The position numbers and the translations under genes are program-made. The notes beneath the pieces were generated by a model that worked only from the letters and a program-made list of their open reading frames with translations, did not search any database and had not been told where the DNA came from. Positions 7,676-14,681 of a DNA stretch of 22,368 nt are shown here, piece by piece. Source of the DNA: Sulfurimonas sp. UBA6014 (GTDB taxonomy: Bacteria > Campylobacterota > Campylobacteria > Campylobacterales > Sulfurimonadaceae); NCBI GenBank assembly GCA_002428085.1, contig DJAA01000008.1, forward strand, positions 595 through 22,962, given 5' to 3'. How positions within the stretch are numbered: position 1 is the stretch's first letter; the number at the start of each line of letters is the position of its first letter.

Positions 7676-7686
7676 AATATTTGGGG

Positions 7687-7881
7687 CTACAACCCTTTCT
7701 CTATTTTATAAGCGTTTGCACACTCTACAGCCTCAACTAACTTTGCAGCTAGCTCAGGCATTTTTACATGATTTGTCCAAACAGTGTCTTCTACAATGTC
7801 ATGAATCTCTGAGGCAATCTCAACTGCCAAACGCTTTAATCTTGAGTGCTCTTTTTTAAAATCTTTTATCTCTTCGCTCAT
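7687..7881 (-). CDS. Rop-like DUF683 nitrogen-fixation protein
   Basis: This 64-residue, all-helical protein has the DUF683 (Rop-like; CCE_0567 type) hallmark: RLKRLAVEIASEIHDIVED followed by the KMPELAAKLVEAVECANAYK helix, compared with the family's LHDLAEDLP...IPELAxKTYEA. Members are small antiparallel helical-hairpin proteins that oligomerise into four-helix bundles and occur almost only in nif clusters; their function is unresolved. AAGGA precedes the ATG. It lies between the GNAT gene (24-bp gap) and the Cys-rich gene (11-bp gap). Assignment is from remembered family pattern. Confidence 0.8.
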   Translation of the reverse strand: MSEEIKDFKKEHSRLKRLAVEIASEIHDIVEDTVWTNHVKMPELAAKLVEAVECANAYKIEKGL

Positions 7882-7905
7882 CTTTTTTCCTTGTGTATTA
7901 ATTTT

Positions 7906-8733
7906 TTAAAGTGAAAATGCATAAATATTTTCAAACTTTATCTCTTTTTTATTCCCTCTAGCCATGTGGACAAAACGCTGTTTTTCTTCAAAGTTGTATT
8001 TTTTATACAAATCAACAACATGCGCAATTCCCAAAGGAACGTCTGCAACAACTTTTTTTAAGCCTCGAAAGTATAATACTCCGCGCATCATCTTTTGAGC
8101 TTCTTCTTCATGTCCCACTCTTACCTGCCATGGACCCAAATAAACATTGCGTGAATTGACAACACTTGAGTGTTGAAAGCCGTTTGAGAGGGCAAATTTT
8201 AGCGAGCTATTTCTCTGCATCTCATCCAACAAAAAATCCATTCTGTTTTCATCAAAGGTCTCTTTATCGATTTTTGCGATAACAGATTCAAAATTCTCAC
8301 CATCAAGCTCTTTGGCATTTGCATTGGTAAAATTAAACGGCGGCACTTTGCCAACATTGACAAAGCGCCCAACTTCCATTTTGGACTCAAATCCATAACG
8401 CTCGAAAAAGAGAACCAAATCTTTATTTGTATGAATATAAATATGTTGGTATTTGCTCTCTAGCGACCCCAAAAGTGTCTCGAGCACTCTTTTGCCTATC
8501 CCCTGATTTTGATACTCTTTTTTAACCATAAAATATTTTATCATGGCAGAAAACTCAAATTCTATGGCTAAAGCAGCCCCTATAAGCTCACCATCTGCAT
8601 ACGCTCCGTAGCACAAATGTGGAGAGTGCATCATCATGAGTTTTATGTGAAAACCATCCACTAAAGCGCCTAAATCTTCAGCTATACGCACAAGATTACT
8701 CACATCCGAGAACTTTAGCCAGCCTATAAACAT
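7906..8733 (-). CDS. GNAT-family acetyltransferase next to nifV
   Basis: This 275-residue protein has an N-terminal GNAT domain (about 1-125): strand YFMVKKEY, the acetyl-CoA loop QNQGIG (75-80) and the terminal LFFERYGFE segment. The remaining 150 residues look like a second, degenerate acetyltransferase-type domain, including YLGPWQVR and a final LYKKYNFEEKQRFVHMARG. This matches the layout of YitH-like proteins with an Acetyltransf_18 C-terminal domain (inferred). Its start overlaps the nifV stop by 10 bp, so it is co-translated with homocitrate synthase. It is the second acetyltransferase in this operon. Substrate unknown. Confidence 0.85.
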   Translation of the reverse strand: MFIGWLKFSDVSNLVRIAEDLGALVDGFHIKLMMMHSPHLCYGAYADGELIGAALAIEFEFSAMIKYFMVKKEYQNQGIGKRVLETLLGSLESKYQHIYIHTNKDLVLFFERYGFESKMEVGRFVNVGKVPPFNFTNANAKELDGENFESVIAKIDKETFDENRMDFLLDEMQRNSSLKFALSNGFQHSSVVNSRNVYLGPWQVRVGHEEEAQKMMRGVLYFRGLKKVVADVPLGIAHVVDLYKKYNFEEKQRFVHMARGNKKEIKFENIYAFSL

Positions 8734-9839
8734 ATACTTTGCCTATAAAGCTGCACAAGCTCATTTGCATTGAGTACGCGCTTACGCGATGTAACGATTT
8801 CTCGTATATAAGGGAGCAATTTTTTTAACGAATTTTTTTCAACATCGATACCTAATTCGTTAAGATGATACGCGATAGTTCCCGTTCCAGAATGTTTTCC
8901 AATAGGATAACTCCGAACAGAGCCAACCTCTTCTGCACTAAATGGCTCATATGCACAACCGTTTTTCATCATACCACTCGCATGAACACCGCTTTCATGA
9001 GAGAATATATGCGCACCAATAATCGGTGCATTAAGGGCGAGACTCATACCAGCAGCGTTTGCCACCAAAGAGACCAAATTTTTAATCTCAACAGAATCAA
9101 TAAACCTTTGCTCACCATAGAGATGTTTCAGGGTCATGGACATCTGCTCAAACGAAGCATTGCCTGCTCGCTCTCCTAAACCGATAACCGTAGTATTTGC
9201 ACTGAGTGCTCCAGCGTCAATACCGCTTAAAGCATTCGCGTTTGCTAAACCAAAATCATTATGAGTATGCATCTCTATAGGGAGAAGGTTTAAAGAGGTC
9301 AGTGCTTTGACATTTTTATAAGTTTTTGTAGGCGTTAAAATTCCCACGGTATCGCAGTAGCGAAAACGATTTGCTCCAAGGTCTGCTCCTAGTCTCATGA
9401 CCTCTGCAATAAATTCCAAAGAACCGCGTGAACTATCCTCTGCCCCGATGCAAACAAACAAACCCTCCCGTTTTGCCTCTAAAATAACCCTCTCAAGTTC
9501 ACGCAACATACGCGTTTTATCACCGCCAAATTTCACGTCAATCAAAATATCTGAAACAGGGATAGACAAATCAACTGCCTTCACTCCACATGACAAAGAA
9601 GCTTCTAAATCGCTCATCTTTGCACGGTTCCAAGTCATCATACGCACACCCAAATCAAGAGAGAGCAACTCTTTAATATCCTCTTGCTCTTTTTTCCCCA
9701 TAGCAGGAATCCCTATCTCAAGTTCGTTGGCTCCACAAGCAACAAGTGAAGTAGCGATAGCGAGCTTTTCTTTTGTATTAAACGCCACAAAAGGGGCTTG
9801 TTCTCCATCACGTAAGGTGGTGTCGTTTATGAGTATCAT
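8724..9839 (-). CDS. nifV: Homocitrate synthase
   Basis: NifV condenses acetyl-CoA with 2-oxoglutarate to give R-homocitrate, the organic ligand of the FeMo-cofactor. The TIM-barrel signature NDTTLRDGEQAP starts at residue 5 and provides the metal-binding Asp6. The second metal-binding motif, HTHNDFGLANANA, begins at His191. HIFSHESGVHASGM is the conserved C-terminal homocitrate/isopropylmalate synthase box. The length of 371 residues is normal for NifV and shorter than LeuA, and the nif setting supports NifV over an isopropylmalate synthase. The gene starts 3 bp after the nifB stop and overlaps the following GNAT gene. Confidence 0.95.
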   Translation of the reverse strand: MILINDTTLRDGEQAPFVAFNTKEKLAIATSLVACGANELEIGIPAMGKKEQEDIKELLSLDLGVRMMTWNRAKMSDLEASLSCGVKAVDLSIPVSDILIDVKFGGDKTRMLRELERVILEAKREGLFVCIGAEDSSRGSLEFIAEVMRLGADLGANRFRYCDTVGILTPTKTYKNVKALTSLNLLPIEMHTHNDFGLANANALSGIDAGALSANTTVIGLGERAGNASFEQMSMTLKHLYGEQRFIDSVEIKNLVSLVANAAGMSLALNAPIIGAHIFSHESGVHASGMMKNGCAYEPFSAEEVGSVRSYPIGKHSGTGTIAYHLNELGIDVEKNSLKKLLPYIREIVTSRKRVLNANELVQLYRQSICL

Positions 9840-9842
9840 GGG

Positions 9843-11261
9843 CTAATTGACTTGCATCTCTTCACTGAGATGAAAGTATTTACGAGTCGCTTTTAATACG
9901 GAGGCTTCTATAGGCTCATAAGCATAGCTCTGGTCTGCAATCAATCCTGCAGCTTTGAGATCATCTTGCGGACAAGCGCCTATTTTAGCAGTCAAAATCA
10001 ACTTACAATCTTTGAGTTTTTGTAAAATCGGCTCCATAGGATTTGCCCCATCTGGTCCTGCACAATACTCATAATCAAGTTTACGGTGATGGATAAATCG
10101 TATCCCTTTATCGCCTGCTTCATAGATTAAAAACTCTCTTACTGAACCAAAATGCTGATTTATCATCCCCTCGCCTGCAGATGTGACAGCTACCAAAATA
10201 GTCTCTCCAAAAGAGCTGAGATTCTCTTTTTCTTGTCTTACCCGCTCATTTGCTTTATCTAAAAAGAAACGGAATTTTTCGATTTTTGCCTGAGACTCTT
10301 GACGCGCCTCTAGGTTGTAATGGGTCTGCAAGTCATCAAAACTCATCTCACTAAAAACACTCTTCGTAAACTCCTGCCCTCTATCTTCTCCTATAAGTCC
10401 AACCGCATCTGCACGGCATTGACGGCAATGCTGCATGAGTTTCATATCCATTCCACATGCCTCTTGAACTGCCATTTGTTGTTGGTCTGTAGCACTAGGC
10501 ACTCCACCGAGTCCAAAAGCAGTTCCATGCTCAGGCTCTGAAATGATTGGCATGATGTTGTGTAAAAAAACACCGATTTCTTTGAGTTTTTTGGAAACCT
10601 CTGGCAAATGTTCATCATTGATACCGGGAATCAACACAGAGTTTGCTTTGATAAGAATCCCTTTTTCAACACACTTTCTCATCCCCTCAAGCTGACGCTC
10701 TAGAAGTATTTTCGAAGCCTCTTTTCCATAGATTCGCTTATTATTGTAAAAAATCCAAGGGTAGATTTTTGAGCCGATAACGCCTGTTTCATCAACACTA
10801 TTGATGGTTACGGTCACATGGTCGATGTCATATTTCACCATCTCATCTACAAAAGTCGGAAGTTCCAAACCATTGGTTGAGAGGCATAGTTTTAAGTCAG
10901 AGGCTTTTTCGCGAACCAGTCTAAATGTCTCAAAAGTCTTTTTTGGATTTGCAAGTGCATCTCCAGGTCCTGCAATGCCAAGCACGCTCAGACGCTGCAC
11001 CTCGCCACCAACATACATCACTTTTTTCGCAGACTCCTCAGGTGTTAAACGCTCACTTGTAACCCCTGGACGGCTCTCGTTTGAGCAGTCATATTTGCGA
11101 TTACAGTAGTTACACTGAATATTACAAGCAGGTGCGACAGCGACATGGATACGCGCATAATGGTGATGTGCACTCTCTGAATAACATGGATGGTTATGAA
11201 TTTTATCCTGAATATTTTGTGGCAATGCCGACTCATGTCCGTGACTTGTACTACAGCTCAT
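9843..11261 (-). CDS. nifB: FeMo-cofactor biosynthesis radical-SAM protein NifB
   Basis: NifB fuses two [4Fe-4S] units and inserts carbide from SAM to make NifB-co, the precursor of FeMo-co. The radical-SAM motif CNIQCNYC gives Cys46, Cys50 and Cys53. Substrate-cluster ligands are visible in the CRQCRAD box (Cys279, Cys282) and in the N-terminal CSTSHGHE and HPCY segments. Residues about 353-465 form a fused NifX/NafY-like domain (ILVAVTSAGEGMINQHFG), making this the long two-domain form (472 residues). A GGGAG ribosome site precedes the ATG. It is first in a six-gene operon, preceded by a 300-bp region with repeated motifs and leader hairpins. Confidence 0.98.
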   Translation of the reverse strand: MSCSTSHGHESALPQNIQDKIHNHPCYSESAHHHYARIHVAVAPACNIQCNYCNRKYDCSNESRPGVTSERLTPEESAKKVMYVGGEVQRLSVLGIAGPGDALANPKKTFETFRLVREKASDLKLCLSTNGLELPTFVDEMVKYDIDHVTVTINSVDETGVIGSKIYPWIFYNNKRIYGKEASKILLERQLEGMRKCVEKGILIKANSVLIPGINDEHLPEVSKKLKEIGVFLHNIMPIISEPEHGTAFGLGGVPSATDQQQMAVQEACGMDMKLMQHCRQCRADAVGLIGEDRGQEFTKSVFSEMSFDDLQTHYNLEARQESQAKIEKFRFFLDKANERVRQEKENLSSFGETILVAVTSAGEGMINQHFGSVREFLIYEAGDKGIRFIHHRKLDYEYCAGPDGANPMEPILQKLKDCKLILTAKIGACPQDDLKAAGLIADQSYAYEPIEASVLKATRKYFHLSEEMQVN

Positions 11262-11290
11262 TTTAGCTCCCTTTTATTTATTATTAACAT

Positions 11291-11358
11291 CAAAGGAATA
11301 AAATCCCTCTGGCTTGCCTAGCCGCTATGGCACTGAAGCTTGTCTCTAACGAGACAGA
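11291..11358 (-). other. Structured nifB leader (hairpins)
   Basis: On the minus strand TGTCTC-GTTA-GAGACA is a perfect 6-bp stem with a tetraloop. It is followed by GGCT-AGGCA-AGCC and by GGGA-TTTTA-TTCC, all within 100 bases upstream of the nifB start. Pairings such as TGCC/GGCA compete with the middle hairpin, as in a switching leader. It matches no riboswitch consensus I can recall, so class and function are unknown. Confidence 0.35.
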
Positions 11359-11420
11359 ATAATTTTTGATTTTATATGATCTTGCATCATGTAGCTATAA
11401 TCATGTCTATAAAAAGAGTA

Positions 11421-11439
11421 ATGCATAAGATGTTCTAGG
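11421..11439 (-). promoter_or_regulatory. Shared nif motif, nifB-proximal copy
   Basis: The minus strand reads CCTAGAACATCTTATGCAT, about 160 bp upstream of nifB. It shares CCTAGAA and ATGCAT with the nifH copy, and CTAGAACA and ATGCA with the copy in front of the Tpx-like gene. It is part of the 26-bp direct repeat 11424-11449. Confidence 0.5.
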
Positions 11440-11525
11440 AGTATTTTTGTATGCCTTATACGGCAGACTCAAATTCATACGACACTACTTCCATCTTTTC
11501 ATAAGATGTTCTGGCACTATTTTTG
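11424..11525. repeat. 26-bp imperfect direct repeat, 76 bp apart, upstream of nifB
   Basis: Positions 11424-11449 and 11500-11525 match at 23 of 26 bases. Both begin CATAAGATGTTCT and end TATTTTTG; the differences are in the five bases between. Period is 76 bp. They look like paired binding sites for one regulator. Confidence 0.65.
11497..11515 (-). promoter_or_regulatory. Shared nif motif, nifB-distal copy
   Basis: The minus strand reads GCCAGAACATCTTATGAAA. It is identical to the proximal copy over the 13-base core AGAACATCTTATG but diverged at the flanks, 15 of 19 overall. It lies about 236 bp upstream of the nifB start. Confidence 0.4.
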
Positions 11526-11561
11526 AATTCACTGCCAAAGAGTGACAATTTTGTAGAAAAA

Positions 11562-11981
11562 TTAGGGGTTTTGTAAAAGATGGGTTACGACATCTTGAAC
11601 ACCTTTTTGATACATAACGACATTATCAATAGTATCAAACTGGTGGGTCAATAAGGAATAGACACAGATATCTGCAAAGTGATGATAAACACTTTGCAAA
11701 AGCTCCTGTATCATCGCCACTGAGATTTGGTGGCTCAAATTTGAACTGCTCTCATGACGCACTGCACAAGCTAAAGCATATTGATTCGTCTTGCTATATG
11801 AAGCGTCCACAAAAACAACTTCATCTGCATCAAGAAGTTCTAAACAAAGTTCAGGGGTAAGTTGAAATGCCTCAATGATTCTGGTGTTTACAAGCGGGTA
11901 CTTTTGAAGCGCTAAGACAACGTCAACTCCAAAAGCATCCTCGCCTCGCAGGCTGTTTCCATACCCGACAATTACCCTCAA
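11562..11981 (-). CDS. hoxW: Hydrogenase maturation endopeptidase (M52)
   Basis: HoxW removes the C-terminal tail of the hydrogenase large subunit once nickel has been inserted. The N-terminal GYGNSLRGED and FGVD are the family signature. Glu14, Asp59 (VFVDAS) and His84 (LSHQIS) match the nickel-sensing residues of HybD-type peptidases. At 139 residues it is slightly short for the family (usually about 150-165). The start is a TTG two bases after the hoxH stop; no later start keeps the GxGN loop, so TTG is preferred. It lies directly after hoxH, whose C-terminal extension is its expected substrate, and ends the hox operon. Confidence 0.9.
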   Translation of the reverse strand: MRVIVGYGNSLRGEDAFGVDVVLALQKYPLVNTRIIEAFQLTPELCLELLDADEVVFVDASYSKTNQYALACAVRHESSSNLSHQISVAMIQELLQSVYHHFADICVYSLLTHQFDTIDNVVMYQKGVQDVVTHLLQNP

Positions 11982-11983
11982 AA

Positions 11984-13414
11984 CTAGCTTCTGCTAATAA
12001 TTTCTATAACTTTTTTTGTATGGTCTCGAATCTCGATTTTTGATGAAACAATCCCTAACGCATGCGTAGAACAACTCAAACATGGGTCAAAACAGCGAAT
12101 CACGGCTTCAACTCTATTGAGTGCGCCATCTGTAATATTATTTCCATCAACAAAGGCTTGCGCCACTTGTTTTACTCCAGCATTCATGGCAAGGTTGTTA
12201 TTTCCCGTGGCAATGATAAGATTTACCCCTGTTATAACGCCATCATTCGTAGCTTCATAATCATGAAAGAGTGTCCCTCGCGGTGCTTCGCTGCAGCCGA
12301 CACCTCTATTTCTGTTGATGGACGCATGCGCTCTTACATTGTCACTCATGGTCTCTGGTTCTAAGAGCAACTCTTCTATACGCTCAATCGCATAAATTAT
12401 CTCAATCAAGCGTGCATAATGGTAGTAAAAAGAGTTTAAAACAGGTTTTCCGTTGTTAATATTTTTGAATATTTCAAACTCTTTATCTGCAAGCGGCGTT
12501 GCGCATGCGTTAGCAATATTTAGCCTTGCAAGTGGTCCGACACGGTACATCCCTTGTGGATATCCAAGCGGTTTATAATAGGGGGATTTGAGGTAACTAT
12601 CATCTTCAACCGCTTCACCGATATACTCTTTATAAAATCGTGGGTCAACTCCATCTTCAAGGATGTTCCCCTCTGCATCCATAAATCTTAAAAATCCATC
12701 GTAATGCTCTAGGTTGCCTTTTTTGTTTACAATACCCATAAACAACGAAGGAAATGAAGCAAATGAGGCAATCTCTTTTTGAAATTTATGGAGACTCTGC
12801 GTAAAATATTTCAGCGCTCTTTGTGCAATTTCCATCGCTTCTGGAATCTGTCTTAAAATATTTTCTTTTTGTTCTATGCTAATTTGGTGGCTCACGCCTC
12901 CAGGGACTATCCACGTCGGGTGGATTCTTTTTCCCCCTAACTCTTCTATGATTTTTTGACCAAACGCACGGAGTTTGATGCCATCTTTTGCCATATCGGG
13001 GTGTGTTTTTATCATGTTGAAAATATTTCTATCTTCTTTGGGCGCATCAAAACCATAGATAAAATCAGGGCTGCTCAAATGGTAAAAGTTAAGGGCATGC
13101 GACTGAACAATTTGTCCCAGATTGATGATGCGTCGTAAATTTCTTCCCGCCTTTGGAGGTCGCACGGCAAGAAGATTATCACACGCTTTTGTAGAAGAGA
13201 TAGCATGGCTCACAGGACAAATTCCGCAAGTCCGTGCCGTGAGTGCTGGCATCTCCGTATAAGGTCTTCCCTCGCAGATTTTTTCAAAACCGCGGTACTG
13301 TGTCACGTGGATTCTTGCATCGTCGACTTTACCTTGTTCATTTAAATCTATGGTAATTTTTGCATGTCCCTCAATTCTTGTAACGGGGTCGATAATGAGT
13401 GTTCTTTTTTGCAT
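11984..13414 (-). CDS. hoxH: NAD-linked [NiFe]-hydrogenase large subunit
   Basis: HoxH is the catalytic subunit with the NiFe(CN)2CO site of the bidirectional, group 3d hydrogenase. The nickel ligands lie in RTCGICPVSH (Cys63, Cys66) and in DPCLSCSTH (Cys445, Cys448). After His451 there remain 25 residues, beginning ALGIVSS, as expected for the peptide removed by HoxW; this shows an unprocessed, maturation-competent precursor. The sequence around CFDPCLSC and the RGFEKICEGRPYTEMPALT box fit HoxH rather than a membrane uptake enzyme. AAGGGAG precedes the ATG, 11 bp after hoxY. Length of 476 residues is typical. Confidence 0.95.
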   Translation of the reverse strand: MQKRTLIIDPVTRIEGHAKITIDLNEQGKVDDARIHVTQYRGFEKICEGRPYTEMPALTARTCGICPVSHAISSTKACDNLLAVRPPKAGRNLRRIINLGQIVQSHALNFYHLSSPDFIYGFDAPKEDRNIFNMIKTHPDMAKDGIKLRAFGQKIIEELGGKRIHPTWIVPGGVSHQISIEQKENILRQIPEAMEIAQRALKYFTQSLHKFQKEIASFASFPSLFMGIVNKKGNLEHYDGFLRFMDAEGNILEDGVDPRFYKEYIGEAVEDDSYLKSPYYKPLGYPQGMYRVGPLARLNIANACATPLADKEFEIFKNINNGKPVLNSFYYHYARLIEIIYAIERIEELLLEPETMSDNVRAHASINRNRGVGCSEAPRGTLFHDYEATNDGVITGVNLIIATGNNNLAMNAGVKQVAQAFVDGNNITDGALNRVEAVIRCFDPCLSCSTHALGIVSSKIEIRDHTKKVIEIISRS

Positions 13415-13425
13415 TTGTTGCTCCC

Positions 13426-13965
13426 TTATTTTCCAAATCTTGTGAGTGTGCTGATATTTACTGGTCTCTCTTCTAAAATGCCTTGAATCACTTCATAAAT
13501 AGCATCTGCTGGAGTTGGGCAACCTGGTACAAAAAAATCTACTTTTATCGCTTCATTTAAAGGGATGACTTTGTCAAGTAGTTTTGGAATCATTTTAGAG
13601 GGATAATGTCCAGTTGCATTCAAATCTACCAAATCAAAATACCCTTTTTTTAAAACAGCTTCTGTTCCAAAAAGATTTTTCATAGCAGAGATATTTCCTG
13701 TCACAGCGCAATCACCCAGAGCCAAAATCTTTTTAGAGTTTTTGCGTATGATTTTAATGATTTCTAAATCATGGTCTGTACTCAAAGCACCCTCAACGAT
13801 AAAAAGGTCAATATCTTCAGGAATCTCTTTTTGGTCGACATAGGGACTATAAACAAGGTCAATTTTTTGAGCTATCTCTAAAAGCCTCTCATCCATATCC
13901 AAAAAAGACATATGACAACCCGAACATCCATCGAGCCAAATCGTAGCAACTCTTACTTTTTTCAT
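13426..13965 (-). CDS. hoxY: NAD-linked [NiFe]-hydrogenase small subunit
   Basis: HoxY carries the single [4Fe-4S] cluster proximal to the NiFe site and passes electrons to the diaphorase. Ligands are Cys14 and Cys17 (DGCSGCHMS), Cys86 (GDCAVTGN) and Cys149 (PGCPTPAD). It is short (179 residues), with no Tat signal and no medial or distal cluster domain, as in soluble group 3 enzymes. Its ATG overlaps the hoxU stop (4 bp), so hoxU and hoxY are coupled. Confidence 0.95.
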   Translation of the reverse strand: MKKVRVATIWLDGCSGCHMSFLDMDERLLEIAQKIDLVYSPYVDQKEIPEDIDLFIVEGALSTDHDLEIIKIIRKNSKKILALGDCAVTGNISAMKNLFGTEAVLKKGYFDLVDLNATGHYPSKMIPKLLDKVIPLNEAIKVDFFVPGCPTPADAIYEVIQGILEERPVNISTLTRFGK

Positions 13966-14681
13966 CGCTCTTTCCTTGTTTGTATGAGTTTTATGACTAT
14001 CTCTTTCTTTTTCGTCATCTCAGTCGCACTCACACCTTTTTCAAACAATGCACCTGTTGGGCACACCTGAACACACTTTCCACAACTTGTACAACTTTGA
14101 CTATCAATCCAAGGCTCATCCATGTCATGGATAATTTTCGATTCTATTCCACGTCCGAAAATATCTAAGGCATGTGCCCCCTCAACCTCATCACACACAC
14201 GGACACATCGTGTACATAAAATACATCTGTTTGGGTCGTACATGTACGACGGATGAGACGCATCAATATCAAATTTTTGATGAATATAGGCCACTTCGCT
14301 ATGCTCAAGACCCTGTTCTATAGCTTGATTTTGTAACTCACAATGTCCATTGGAGACACAAACACTACACGTATGCGTTCGCTCTGCAAAAATCATAGAC
14401 AAAATCATTTTTCTATGTTTTTGTATTCGTGGAGAGTTTGTCATGACCTCCATCCCGTCTTTTATTTTCGAGGTACATGCAGGGACTAGTTTTGAGCTTC
14501 CTTTGACTTCAACTAAACACAATCTGCAAGCACCAACACAGCTTAAACCCTCCAAATAACATAAACTTGGAATCGTTATCCCCTGCTCATTTGCAACTTC
14601 TAAAATAGTAGCGTTTGACTTTGCCGTGACATCCATATCGTTGATTTTAAGTGTCTTGACTCTTACTTTTTCTTTAATCAT
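13962..14681 (-). CDS. hoxU: Hydrogenase diaphorase subunit HoxU
   Basis: HoxU is the NuoG-like electron-transfer subunit linking HoxF and HoxY. Its plant-type [2Fe-2S] site is Cys41, Cys52, Cys55 and Cys69. A His/Cys-ligated [4Fe-4S] region, HTCSVCVSNGHCE, follows. Two ferredoxin-type [4Fe-4S] motifs, CILCTRCVRVC and CTSCGKCVQVCPTG, are in the C-terminal half. At 239 residues it stops where NuoG would continue with its molybdopterin-like domain, which separates HoxU from Complex I. It overlaps hoxF by 8 bp and hoxY by 4 bp. Confidence 0.94.
   Translation of the reverse strand: MIKEKVRVKTLKINDMDVTAKSNATILEVANEQGITIPSLCYLEGLSCVGACRLCLVEVKGSSKLVPACTSKIKDGMEVMTNSPRIQKHRKMILSMIFAERTHTCSVCVSNGHCELQNQAIEQGLEHSEVAYIHQKFDIDASHPSYMYDPNRCILCTRCVRVCDEVEGAHALDIFGRGIESKIIHDMDEPWIDSQSCTSCGKCVQVCPTGALFEKGVSATEMTKKKEIVIKLIQTRKER

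Larger units (their letters stand above)
11262..11561 (-). promoter_or_regulatory. 300-bp nifB upstream control region
   Basis: There is no gene in this stretch. From hoxW towards nifB it contains a TCACT/AGTGA short inverted repeat, two copies of a 26-bp repeat that includes the shared nif motif, AT-rich sequence with TATAGC and TATAAA boxes, and a leader with three small hairpins near nifB. No sigma-54 core is seen in the nifB direction, and no clear T-run terminator follows hoxW. Confidence 0.6.

Noticed and set aside
9397..9846. 149-residue open frame on the plus strand opposite nifV
   Set aside because: It is antisense to the well-conserved nifV, is serine-rich and shows no domain.
11291..11358. 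c-di-GMP, cobalamin or molybdenum-cofactor riboswitch in the nifB leader
   Set aside because: Only short fragments resemble these consensuses; the conserved cores are not present.
11512..11527. Sigma-54-like TGGCAC-N5-TTGAA
   Set aside because: It lies on the plus strand, pointing away from nifB into the 3' end of hoxW, and has GA instead of the required GC at -12. It is better explained as part of the 26-bp repeat.
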